Assembly: GCF_029227915.1 (NCBI RefSeq) | Contig: NC_079886.1 | Coordinates: forward strand, 14,007,001-14,071,000 | Reading direction: 5' to 3' | DNA: 64,000 bases | Origin: Hydractinia symbiolongicarpus | Taxonomy: Eukaryota > Cnidaria > Hydrozoa > Anthoathecata > Hydractiniidae | Part shown: positions 50,801 through 62,430 of the stretch, one piece after another | Position numbering within the stretch: position 1 is the first letter of the stretch | How the letters are laid out: each line of letters opens with the position of its first letter | The notes under the pieces: model-generated | Database searches by the model: none | What the model was told of the DNA's origin: nothing | What the model saw: the letters and a program-made list of their open reading frames with translations, nothing else | Program-made: the position numbers and the translations under genes

Positions 50801-52875
50801 TAACTACGTGCACAGTCCTATAAATGCTGTAATATGGCCCTTTGCGGTCTAATAAAAGCCTTACACGTAAATCACGTGGTTCCATCTGCCTGCACAAGTT
50901 ACCATTGGACAATTCCATCAGTCTCAATGTGCTACAACGTCCCAAGTCGTCCTCATTAGCGCCGTTGCTTTACAACACTATTAACTACGTTCACCGTCTT
51001 ATAAAGGCTGTAATATTGCCTTTTGCAGTCTCATAAAGCCTCATACGTAATTAATGTGGTTCCATCTGCCTGTGCAGGTTTCCATTGCACTGTTCTTGCC
51101 AGTCTCATGCGCTACCACGTCCCAAGTCGTTTTCATTAGCGCCGTTGCCTTACAACACTCTTAACTACGTGCACAGTCCAATAAAGGGTGTAATATAGCC
51201 TTTTGCAGTCTAATAAAAGCCTCACACGTAAATCACGTGGTTCCATCTGCCTGTGCAGGTTACCATTGGCCTAGTCCTTCCAGTCTCAATGCACTACAAC
51301 GTCCCAAGTCGTTTTCCTTAGTGCCGTCGCTTTAGAACCCTCTTAAAAAACGTCCATCGTCCTATAAAGGCTGTAATATGGCCTTTTGCAGTCTAATAAA
51401 AGCCTCACACGTAAATCACGTGGTTTCACCTGTCTGCGCAGGTTACCATTGGACTAGTCCTTCAAGTCTGAATGCGTTACAACGTCCCAAGTCGTTATCA
51501 ATAGCGCTGTGGCCTTAGAACTGTCTTAACTATGTGCACAGTCCTATAAAGGCTGTAATATGGCCTTTTGCAGTCTAATAAAGGCTTCACACGTAAATCA
51601 CGTGGTTTCACCTGCCTGCGCAGGTTACCATTGGACTGTTCCTTCCAGTCTCGATGCACTACAACGTCCCAAGTCGTTTTCATGAGCGCCGCTGCCTTAC
51701 AACACTCCTAACTACGTGCACAGTCCTATAAAGGCTATAATATTGCCTTTTGCAGTCTCATAAAGGCCTCATACGTAATTAATGTGGTTCCATCTGCCTG
51801 TGCAGGTTACCATTGCACTGTTCTTTCCAGTCTCATGCGCTACCACGTCCCAAGTCGTTTTCATTTGCGCCGTTGCCTTACAACACTCTTAACTACGTGC
51901 ACAGTCCAATAAAGGGTGTAATATAGCCTTTTGCAGTCTAATAAAAGCCTCACACGTAAATCAAGTGGTTCCATCTGCCTGTGCAGGTTACCATTGGCCT
52001 AGTCTTTCCAGTCTCAATGCACTACAACGTCCTAAGTCGTTTTCCTTAGTGCCGTCGCTTTAGAAAACTCTTAACTACGTGCATCGTCCTATAAAGGCTG
52101 TAATATGGCATTTTGCAGTCTAATAAAGGCCTCATGCGTAATTAACGTGCTTCCATCTGCCTGCGCAGGTTACCATTGGCCTAGTCCTTCCAGTCTCAAT
52201 GCGCTACAACGTCCCAAGTCGTTTTCATTGGCGCCGTTGCCTTGGAATACTCTTAACTACGTGCACAGTCCTATAAAGGCTGTAATATGGCCTTTTGCAG
52301 TCTAATAAAAGCCTCGCACGAAAATCACGTGGTTCCATCTGCCTGCGCAGGTTACAATTGGACTAGTCCTTCCAGTCTCGATGCACTACAACGTCCCAAG
52401 TCTTTTTCATTAGCGCCGTTGCTTTACAACACTATTAACTGCCTGCACAGTCCTATAAAGACCGGAACAAACTCTTTGGCAGTCCATTAAAAGTCGCACA
52501 CGTAAATCACGTGGTTTCACCTGCCTGCGCAGGTTACCATTGGACTGTTCCTTCCAGTCTCGATGCACTACAACGTCTCAAGTCGTTTTCATTAGCGCCG
52601 CTGCCTTACAACACTCCTAACTACGTGCACAGTCCTATAAAGGCCGTAATATGGCCTTTTGCAGTCTAATAAAAACCTCGCACGTAAATCACGCGGTTTC
52701 ACCTGTCTGCGCAGGTTACCATTGGACTAGTCCTTCCAGTCTCAATGCGCTACAACGTCCTAGGTCGTTTTCATTAGCGCCATTGCATTAGAACACTCTT
52801 AACTACGTGCACAGTCCTATAAAGGCTGTAATATGGCCCTTTGCGGTCTAATAAAAGCCTCACACGTAAATCACG
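47814..52875 (+). repeat. Right-domain HOR unit 3, incomplete 30-mer (~5,062 bp)
   Basis: It follows unit 1 at a constant offset of 9,460 with segment C present (about 50,129-51,582). The match fails after 52,875, where CACGTGGTTCC replaces CACGTTGTTCC and the sequence switches to the monomer type also seen at 39,190 and 48,650. G at 52,268 is shared with most monomers, while units 1 and 2 have C at 42,808 and 46,811. Confidence 0.9.
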
Positions 52876-54100
52876 TGGTTCCATCTGCCTGCCCAGGTTA
52901 CCATTGGACTATTCCTTACAGTCTTAATGTGCTACAACGTCCCAAGTCGTTTTCAATACCGCAGTTGCCTTACAACACTCTTAACAACGTGCACGGTCCT
53001 ATAAAGACTGTAATATGGCTTTTGCAGTCTAATAAAAGCCTCGCACGTAAGTCACGCGGTTTCACCTGTCTGCGCACGTTACCATTGGACTAGTCCTTCC
53101 AGTTTCGATGCACTACAACGTCCCAAGTCTTTTTCATTATCGCTGTTGCCTTACAACACTCTTAACTACGTGCACAGTCCTATAAACGCCGTAATATGGC
53201 CTTTTGCAGTCTAATAAAAACCTCGCACGTAAATCACGCGGTTTCACCTGTCTGCGCAGGTTACCATTGGACTGTTCCTTCCAGTCTCGATGCACTACAA
53301 CGTCCCAAGTCGTTTTCATTAGCGCCGCTGCCTTACAACACTCCTAACTACGTGCACAGTCCTATAAAGGCCGTAATATGGCCTTTTGCAGTCTAATAAA
53401 AACCTCGCACGTAAATCACGCGGTTACACCTATCTGCGCAGGTTACCATTGGACTAGTCCTTCCAGTCTTAATGCGCTACAACGTCCTAGGTCGTTTTCA
53501 TTAGCGCCGTTGCCTTACAACACTCTTAACTACGTGCACAGTCCAATAAAGGGTGTAATATAGCCTTTTGCAGTCTAATAAAAGCCTCACACGTATATCA
53601 CGTGGTTCCATCTGCCTTTGCAGGTTACCATTGGCCTAGTCCTTCCAGTCTCAATGCACTACAACGTCCCAAGTCGTTTTCCTTAGTGCCGTCGCTTTAG
53701 AACCCTCTTAACTACGTCCATCGTCCTATAAAGGCTGTAATATGGCCTTTTGCAGTCTAATAAAAGCCTCACACGTCAATCACGTGGTTCCATCTGCCTG
53801 CGCAGGTTACCATTGGACTAGTCCTTCTAGTATCAATGCGCTACAACGTTCCAAGTCGTTTTCATTAGCGCTGTTGTCTTAGAACACTCTTAACTACGTG
53901 CACAGTCCTACAAAGACCGCAATACACCTTTTTGCAGTCCAATAAAAGCCTCACACGTAAATCACGTGGTTCCATCTGCCTGCGCAGGTTACCATTGGAC
54001 TAGTCCTTCCAGTCTCAATGCGCTACAACGTTCCAAGTGGTTTTCATTAGCGCTGTTGCCTTAGAACACTCTTAACTACGTGCACAGTCCTATAAAGGCT
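52876..54100 (+). repeat. Mosaic after HOR unit 3
   Basis: About seven monomers. The first ones resemble 39.19-39.45 kb and its copies, with private changes (ACGTTACC, TTATCGCTG near 53,139). Those from 53.55 kb are left-type (GGGTGTAATATAGCC, TTCCTTAGTGCCGTCG, GACCGCAATACACC). Satellite only. Confidence 0.78.
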
Positions 54101-54766
54101 GTAATATTGCCTTTTGCAGTCTCATAAAGGCCTCATACGTAATTAATGTGGTTCCATCTGCCTGTGCAGGTTACCATTGCACTGTTCTTTCCAGTCTCAT
54201 GCGCTACCACGTCCCAAGTCGTTTTCATTTGCGCCGTTGCCTTACAACACTCTTAACTACGTGCACAGTCCAATAAAGGGTGTAATATAGCCTTTTGCAG
54301 TCTAATAAAAGCCTCACACGTAAATCAAGTGGTTCCATCTGCCTGTGCAGGTTACCATTGGCCTAGTCTTTCCAGTCTCAATGCACTACAACGTCCTAAG
54401 TCGTTTTCCTTAGTGCCGTCGCTTTAGAAAACTCTTAACTACGTGCATCGTCCTATAAAGGCTGTAATATGGCATTTTGCAGTCTAATAAAGGCCTCATG
54501 CGTAATTAACGTGCTTCCATCTGCCTGCGCAGGTTACCATTGGCCTAGTCCTTCCAGTCTCAATGCGCTACAACGTCCCAAGTCGTTTTCATTGGCGCCG
54601 TTGCCTTGGAATACTCTTAACTACGTGCACAGTCCTATAAAGGCTGTAATATGGCCTTTTGCAGTCTAATAAAAGCCTCGCACGAAAATCACGTGGTTCC
54701 ATCTGCCTGCGCAGGTTACAATTGGACTAGTCCTTCCAGTCTCGATGCACTACAACGTCCCAAGTC
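54101..54766 (+). repeat. Segment copied from HOR segment D (offset 2,364, 13 monomers)
   Basis: It matches 51,737-52,402. Shared markers are TTCATTTGCGCCG, GCATTTTGCAGTC and CGCACGAAAATCACG. It is bounded by G/A at 54,100 / 51,736 and by G/T at 54,767 / 52,403 (AGTCGTTTTCC against AGTCTTTTTC). Confidence 0.87.
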
Positions 54767-57556
54767 GTTTTCCTTAGTGCCGTCGCTTTAGAACACTCTT
54801 AACTACGTGCATCGTCCTATAAAGGCTGTAATATGGCCTTTTGCAGTCTAATAAAAGCCTCACACGTAAATCACGTGGTTCCATCTGCCTGCGCAGGTTA
54901 CCATTGCACAATTCCTTCCAGTCTCAATGCGCTACAACGTCCCAAGTAGTTTTCATTAGCGCTGTTGCCTTAGAACACTCTTAACTGCGTGCACAGTCCT
55001 ATAAAGGCTGTAATATGGCCCTTTGCGGTCTAATAAAAGCCTCACACGTAAATCACGTGGTTCCATCTGCCTGCACAGGTTACCATTGGACTATTCCTTA
55101 CAGTCTCAACGTGCTCCAGCGTCCCAAGTCGTTTTCAATACCGCCGTTGCTTTACAACACTGTTAACTGCGTGCACAGTCCAATAAAGGCTGTAATATGG
55201 CCTTTTGCAGTCTAATAAAGGCGTTGCATGTAAATTACGTGGTTTCACCAGTCTGCGCAGGTTACCATTGGACTAGTCCTTCCAGTCTCAATGAGCTACA
55301 ACGTTCCAAGTCGTTTTCATTAGCGCTGTTGCCTTAGAACACTCTTAACTACGTGCACAGTCATATAAAGGCTGTAATATGGCCTTTTGCAGTCTCATAA
55401 AGGCCTCATACGTAATTAATGTGGTTTCATCTGCCTGTGCAGGTTACCATTGCACTGTTCTTTCCAGTCTCATGCGCTACCACGTCCAAAGTCGTTTTCA
55501 TTAGCGCCGTTGCCTTACAACACTCTTAACTACGTGCACAGTCCAATAAAGGGTGTAATATAGCCTTTTGCAGTCTAATAAAAGCCGCACACGTAAATCA
55601 CGCGGTTTCATCTGCCTGCGCAGGTTACCATTGGCCTAGTCCTTCCAGTCTCAATGCACTACAACGTCCCAAGTCGTTTTCCTTAGTGCCGTCGCTTTAG
55701 AACACTCTTAACTACGTGCATCGTCCTATAAAGGCTGTATTATGGCCTTTTGCAGTCTAATAAAAGCCTCACACGTAAATCACGTGGTTCCATCTGCCTG
55801 CGCAGGTTACCATTGCACAATTCCTTCCAGTCTCAATGCGCTACAACGTCCCAAGTAGTTTTCATTAGCGCTGTTGCCTTAGAACACTCTTAACTACGTG
55901 CACAGTCCTATAAAGACCGCAATACACCTTTTTGCAGTCCAATAAAAGCCTCACACGTAAATCACGCGGTTTCAGCTGCCTGCACCGGTTACCATTGGAC
56001 TTGTCGTTCCAGTCTTAATGCGCTACCACGTCCCAAGTCGTTTTCATTAGCGCCGCTGCCTTACAACACTCTTAACAACCTGCACATTCCTTTAAAGGCC
56101 GTAACATGGTCTTTTGCAGTCTAATAAAAACCTCGCACGTAAATCACGCCGTTTCACCTGTCTGCGCAGGTTACCATAGGACTAGTTCTTCCAGTCTCAA
56201 TGCGGCACATCGTCCCAAGTCGTTTTCATTACCGCTGCTGCGTTACAACACTCTTAACTACGTGCACAGTCCTATAAGGGCTGTAATATGGCTTTTTGCA
56301 GTCTAATAAAAGCCTCGCACGTAAATCACGTGGTTCCATCTGCCTGCACAGGTTACCATTGGACTATTCCTTACAGTCTCAACGTGCTCCAGCGTCCCAA
56401 GTTGTTTTCAATACCGCCGTTGCTCTACAACACTATTAACTACGTGCACAGTCCTATAAAGGCTGTAATATTGCCTTTTGCAGTATTAAAAAGACGTCAC
56501 ACGTAAATCACGTGGTTTCACCTGTCTGCCCAGATTACCATTCGACTGTTCCTTCCAGTCTCGATGCACTTCAATGTTCCAAGTGGTTTTTCTTAGCGCC
56601 GTGGCCTTAGAACACTCTTAACTACGTGCACAGTCCTATAAAGACCGTAATATACCCTTTTGCAGTCCAATAAAGGCCGCACACGTAAATCACGCGGCTT
56701 CAGCTGCCCGCGCAGGTTACCATTAGACTAGTCCTTCCACTCTCAATGCACTACAACGTTCCAAGTGGTTTTCCTTAGCGCTGTTGCCTTAGAACTCTCT
56801 TAACTACGTGCACAGTCCAATAAAAGGTGTAATGTAGCCTTTTGCAGTCTAATAAAGGCCTCACACGTAAATCACGTGGTTTCATCTGCCTGTGCACGTT
56901 ACCATTGCACTATTCCTTTCAGTCTCAATGCACTACAACGTTCCAAGTGGTTTTCCTTAGCGCGGTGGCCTTAGACCACTCTTAACGACGTGCACAGTCC
57001 TATAAAGACCGCAATACACCTTTTTGCAGTCCAATAAAAGCCGCACACGTAAATCACGCTGTTTCACCTGCCTGCACCGGTTACCATTGGACTTGTCGTT
57101 CCAGTCTTAATGCGCTACCACGTCCCAAGTCGTTTTCATTAGCGCCGCTGCCTTACAACACTCTTAACTACGTGCACAGTCCTTTAAAGGCCGTAATATG
57201 GCCTTTTGCAGTCTAATAAAAACCTCGCACGTAAATCACGCGGTTTCACCTGTCTGCGCAGGTTACCATTGGACTAGTTCTTCCAGTCTCAATGCGGCAC
57301 AACGTCCCAAGTCGTTTTCCTTAGCGCTGTGGCCTTAGACCACTCTTAACTACGTGCACAGTCCTATTAAGACCGCAATACACCTTTTTGCAGTCCAATA
57401 AAAGCCGCACATGTAAATCACGCTGTTTCACCTGCCTGCACCGGTTACCATTGGACTTGTCGTTCCAGTCTTAATGCGCTACCACGTCCCAAGTCGTTTT
57501 CATTAGTGCCGCTGCCTTTCAACACTCTTAACTACGTGCACAGTCCTATAAAGGCC
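54767..57556 (+). repeat. Diverse right-domain monomer stretch
   Basis: About 15 monomers of mixed subtype, including CACCGGTTACC types at 56.0, 57.07 and 57.43 kb and a P-Q pair at about 56.45-56.8 kb. From 56,461 to about 57,550 it matches 60,101 to about 61,190 at offset 3,640 (20 monomers), with many scattered mismatches. This is the most diverged long-range copy I traced in the window. Confidence 0.8.
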
Positions 57557-58830
57557 GTAATATTGCCTTTTGCAGTATAAAAAAGACGTCACACGTAAAT
57601 CACGTGGTTTCACCTGTCTGCCCAGATTACCATTCGACTGTTCCTTCCAGTCTCGATGCACTTCAATGTTCCAAGTGGTTTTCCTTAGCGCCGTGGCCTT
57701 AGAACACTCTTAACTACGTGCACAGTCCTATAAAGACAGTAATATACCCTTTTGCAGTCCAATAAAGGCCGCACACGTAAATCACGCGGTTTCAGCTGCC
57801 TGCGCAGGTTACCATTAGACTAGTCATTCCAGTGTCAATGCACTACAACGTTCTAAGTGGTTTTCCTTAGCGCTGTTGCCTTAGAACTCTCTTAACTACG
57901 TGCAAAGTCCAATAAGAGGTGTAATGTAGCCTTTTGCAGTCTAATAAAGGCCTCACACGTAAATCACGTGGTTCCATCTGCCTGTGCACGTTACCATTGC
58001 ACTGTTCCTTCCAGTCTCAATGCGCTACAACGTCCCAAGTCGTTTTCATTAGCGCCGCTGCCTTACAACAGTCTTAACTACGTGCACAGTCCTATAAAGG
58101 CTGTAATATGGCCTTTTGCAGTCTAATAAAAGCCTAGCACGTAAATCACGTGGTTTCACCTGTCTGCGCAGGTTACCATTGGACTAGTCCTTCCAGTCTG
58201 AATGCGTTACAACGACTCAAGTCGTTATCATTAGCGCCGTTGCTTTACAACACTATTAACTGCGTGTACAGTCCTATAAAGACCGTAACATACCCTTTTG
58301 CAGTCCATTAAAGGTCGCACACGTAAATCACGTGGTTTCACCTGCCTGCGCAGGTTACCATTGGACTGTTCCTTCCATTCTCGATGCACTACAACGTCCC
58401 AAGTCGTTTTCAATACCGCCGTTGCTTTACAACACTGTTAACTGCGTGCACAGTCCTATAAAGGCTGTAATATGGCCTTTTGCAGTCTAATAAAGGCGTT
58501 GCATGTAAATTACGTGGTTTCACCTGTCTGCGCAGGTTACCATTGGACTAGTCCTTCCAGTCTCAATGCGCTACAACCTTCCAAGTCGTTTTCATTAGCG
58601 CTGTTGCCTTAGAACACTCTTAACTACTTGCACAGTCATATAAAGGCTGTAATATGGCCTTTTGCAGTCTAATAAAAGCCTCACACGCAAATCACGTTGG
58701 TCCATCTGCCTGCGCAGGTTACCATTGGACTATTCCTTAAAGTCTCAATGCGCTACCACGTCCCAAGTCGTCTTCATTAGCGCCGTTGCTCTACAACACT
58801 ATTAACTACGTGCACAGTCCTATAAAGGCT
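57557..58830 (+). repeat. 7-monomer tandem HOR unit, copy 1 (1,274 bp)
   Basis: It matches the following 1,274 bp, seven monomers of 182. Rare shared variants are AACGACTCAAGTCG, GCGTTGCATGTAAATTACG, ACAACCTTCC and CACGTTGGTCC. Differences include AAGACAGTAAT against AAGACCGTAAT (57,733 region) and AATAAGAGG against AATAAAAGG (57,913 region). The left limit is C against T at 57,556 / 58,830. Confidence 0.9.
58211..58226. other. Short perfect inverted repeat in a monomer variant
   Basis: AACGACT, two bases, AGTCGTT forms a 7-bp perfect stem. It replaces the usual AACGTCCCAAGTCGTT, whose ends are only partly complementary. The same variant lies at 59,485-59,500 through the 1,274-bp duplication. 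A derivative with AACGTCTCAAGTCG is near 63,853. No function is implied. Confidence 0.6.
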
Positions 58831-59182
58831 GTAATATTGCCTTTTGCAGTATAAAAAAGACGTCACACGTAAATCACGTGGTTTCACCTGTCTGCCCAGA
58901 TTACCATTCGACTGTTCCTTCCAGTCTCGATGCACTTCAATGTTCCAAGTGGTTTTCCTTAGCGCCGTGGCCTTAGAACACTCTTAACTACGTGCACAGT
59001 CCTATAAAGACCGTAATATACCCTTTTGCAGTCCAATAAAGGCCGCACACGTAAATCACGCGGTTTCAGCTGCCTGCGCAGGTTACCATTAGACTAGTCA
59101 TTCCAGTGTCAATGCACTACAACGTTCTAAGTGGTTTTCCTTAGCGCTGTTGCCTTAGAACTCTCTTAACTACGTGCAAAGT
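58819..59182 (+). repeat. P-Q two-monomer unit (364 bp), representative
   Basis: Monomer P (58,819-59,000) has AGTATAAAAAAGACGTCACA, CCCAGATTACCATTCGACTG and CACTTCAATGTTCC. Monomer Q (59,001-59,182) has GACCGTAATATACCC, CAGTCCAATAAAGGCCGC and GTTTCAGCTGCC. P is followed by Q near 38.6, 43.5, 44.1, 47.5, 48.1, 56.45, 57.55, 60.1, 62.46 and 63.55 kb. The one exception noted is near 63.37 kb, where a P is followed by another P. I saw neither type in the left domain. Confidence 0.85.
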
Positions 59183-60348
59183 CCAATAAAAGGTGTAATG
59201 TAGCCTTTTGCAGTCTAATAAAGGCCTCACACGTAAATCACGTGGTTCCATCTGCCTGTGCACGTTACCATTGCACTGTTCCTTCCAGTCTCAATGCGCT
59301 ACAACGTCCCAAGTCGTTTTCATTAGCGCCGCTGCCTTACAACAGTCTTAACTACGTGCACAGTCCTATAAAGGCTGTAATATGGCCTTTTGCAGTCTAA
59401 TAAAAGCCTAGCACGTAAATCACGTGGTTTCACCTGTCTGCGCAGGTTACCATTGGACTAGTCCTTCCAGTCTGAATGCGTTACAACGACTCAAGTCGTT
59501 ATCATTAGCGCCGTTGCTTTACAACACTATTAACTGCGTGTACAGTCCTATAAAGACCGTAACATACCCTTTTGCAGTCCATTAAAGGTCGCACACGTAA
59601 ATCACGTGGTTTCACCTGCCTGCGCAGGTTACCATTGGACTGTTCCTTCCATTCTCGATGCACTACAACGTCCCAAGTCGTTTTCAATACCGCCGTTGCT
59701 TTACAACACTGTTAACTGCGTGCACAGTCCTATAAAGGCTGTAATATGGCCTTTTGCAGTCTAATAAAGGCGTTGCATGTAAATTACGTGGTTTCACCTG
59801 TCTGCGCAGGTTACCATTGGACTAGTCCTTCCAGTCTCAATGCGCTACAACCTTCCAAGTCGTTTTCATTAGCGCTGTTGCCTTAGAACACTCTTAACTA
59901 CTTGCACAGTCATATAAAGGCTGTAATATGGCCTTTTGCAGTCTAATAAAAGCCTCACACGCAAATCACGTTGGTCCATCTGCCTGCGCAGGTTACCATT
60001 GGACTATTCCTTAAAGTCTCAATGCGCTACCACGTCCCAAGTCGTCTTCATTAGCGCCGTTGCTCTACAACACTATTAACTACGTGCACAGTCCTATAAA
60101 GGCTGTAATATTGCCTTTTGCAGTATAAAAAAGACGTCACACGTAAATCACGTGGTTTCACCTGTCTGCCCAGATTACCATTCGACTGTTCCTTCCAGTC
60201 TCGATGCACTTCAATGTTCCAAGTGGTTTTCCTTAGCGCCGTGGCCTTAGAACACTCTTAACTACGTGCACAGTCCTATAAAGACCGTAATATACCCTTT
60301 TGCAGTCCAATAAAGGCCGCACACGTAAATCACGCGGTTTCAGCTGCC
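58831..60348 (+). repeat. 7-monomer tandem HOR unit, copy 2 plus partial copy 3
   Basis: A full second copy (58,831-60,104) is followed by about 244 bp of a third (60,105-60,348). Periodicity ends at T 59,075 against C 60,349 (TGCCTGCG against TGCCCGCG). From about 60,101 the sequence can also be aligned to 56,461 onward (offset 3,640). Confidence 0.9.
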
Positions 60349-62430
60349 CGCGCAGGTTACCATTAGACTAGTCCTTCCACTCTCAATGCACTACAACGTT
60401 CCAAGTGGTTTTCCTTAGCGCTGTTGCCTTAGAACTCTCTTAACTACGTGCACAGTCCAATAAAAGGTGTAATGTAGCCTTTTGCAGTCTAATAAAGGCC
60501 TCACACGTAAATCACGTGGTTCCATCTGCCTGTGCACGTTACCATTGCACTATTCCTTCCAGTCTCAATGCACTACAACGTTCCAAGTGGTTTTCCTTAG
60601 CGCGGTGGCCTTAGACCACTCTTTACGACGTGCACAGTCCTATAAAGACCACAATACACATTTTTGCAGGCCAATAAAAGCCGCACACGTAAATCACGCT
60701 GTTTCACCTGCCTGCACCGGTTACCATTGGACTTGTCGTTCCAGTCTTAATGCGCTACCATGTCCCAAGTCGTTTTCATTAGCGCGGCTGCCTTACAACA
60801 CTCTTAACTACGTGCACAGTCCTTTAAAGGCCGTAATATGGCCTTTTGCAGTCTAATAAAAACCTCGCACGTAAATCACGCGGTTTCACCTGTCTGCGCA
60901 GGTTACCATTGGACTAGTTCTTCCAGTCTCAATGCGGCACAACGTCCCAAGTCGTTTTCCTTAGCGCGGTGGCCTTAGACCACTCTTAACTACGTGCACA
61001 GTCCTATAAAGACCGCAATACACCTTTTTGCAGTCCAATAAAGGCCGCACACATAAATCACGCGGTTTCAGCTGCCTGCACCGGTTACCATTGGTCTTGT
61101 CGTTCCAGTCTTAATGCGCTACCACGTCCCAAGTCGTTTTCATTAGCGCCGCAGCCTTACAACAATCTTAACTACGTGCACAGTCCTATAAAGGCCGTAA
61201 TATGGTCTTTTGCAGTCAAATAAAAACCTCGCACGTAAATCACGCGGTTTCATCTGTCTTCGCAGGTCACCATTGGAGTAGTCCTTCCAGTCTCAATGCG
61301 CTACAACGTCCCAAGTCGTTTTCAATACCGCCGTTGCTTTACAACACTGTTAACTGCGTGCACAGTCCTATAAAGGCTGCAATATGGCCTTTTGCAGTCT
61401 AACAAAGGTGTTGCACGTAAATTACGTGGTTTCACCTGTCTGCACAGGTTACCATTGGACTAGTCCTTCCAGTCTCAATGCGCTACAACGTTCCAAGTCG
61501 TTTTCATTAGCGCTGTTGCCTTAGAACATTCTTAACTACGTGCACAGTCATATAAAGGCTGTAATATGGCCTTTTGCAGTCTATTAAAAGCCTCACACGT
61601 AAATCACGTTGTTCCATCTGCCTGCGCATGTTACCATTGGACTACTCCTTAAAGTCTCAATGCGCTACAACGTCCCAAGTCGTTTTCTTTAGCGGCGCTG
61701 CCTTACAACACTCTTAACTACGTGCACAGTCCTTTAAAGGCCGTTATATGGCCTTTTGCAGTCTAATAAAAACCTCGCACATAAATCACGCGGTTTCACC
61801 TGTCTGCGCAGGTTACCATTGGACTAGTTCGTCCAGTCTCAATGCGGCACAACGTCCCAAGTTGTTTTCCTTAGCGCGGTGGCCTTAGACCACTCTTAAC
61901 TACGTGCACAGTCCTATAAAGACCGCAATACACCTTTTTGCAGTCCAATAAAGGCTGCACACATAAATCACGCGGTTTCAGCTGCCTGCACCGGTTACCA
62001 TTGGACTTGTCGTTCCAGTCTTAATGCGCTACCACGTCCCAAGTCGTTTTCATTAGCGCCGCAGCCTTACAACATTCTTAACTGCGTGCACAGTCCTATA
62101 AAGACTGCAATATGGCCTTTTGCAGTCTAATAAAGGCGTTGCACGTAAATTACGTGGTTTCACCTGTCTGCACAGGTTACCATTGGACTAGTCCTTCCAG
62201 TCTCAATGCGCTACAACGTTCCAAGTCGTTTTCATTAGCGCTGTTGCCTTAGAACATTCTTAACTACGTGCACAGTCATATAAAGGCTGTAATATGGCCT
62301 TTTGCAGTCTAATAAAAGCCTCACACGTAAATCACGTTGTTCCATCTGCCTGCGCAGGTTACCATTGGACTACTCTTTAAAGTCTCAATGCGCTACCACG
62401 TCCCAAGTCGTCTTCATTAGCACCGTTGCT
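60349..62430 (+). repeat. 5-monomer versus 4-monomer local duplication
   Basis: Segment 60,821-61,185 matches 61,731-62,095 at offset 910 (five monomers). After this, 61,371 to about 61,700 matches 62,099 to about 62,430 at offset 728 (four monomers). The second copy therefore lacks one monomer, the one at about 61,186-61,370 with ATATGGTC. Markers are CCTTTAAAGGCCG, GCGGTGGCCTTAGACC and GCAGCCTTACAACA. The first part (60,349-60,820) holds further right-type monomers. Confidence 0.83.
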
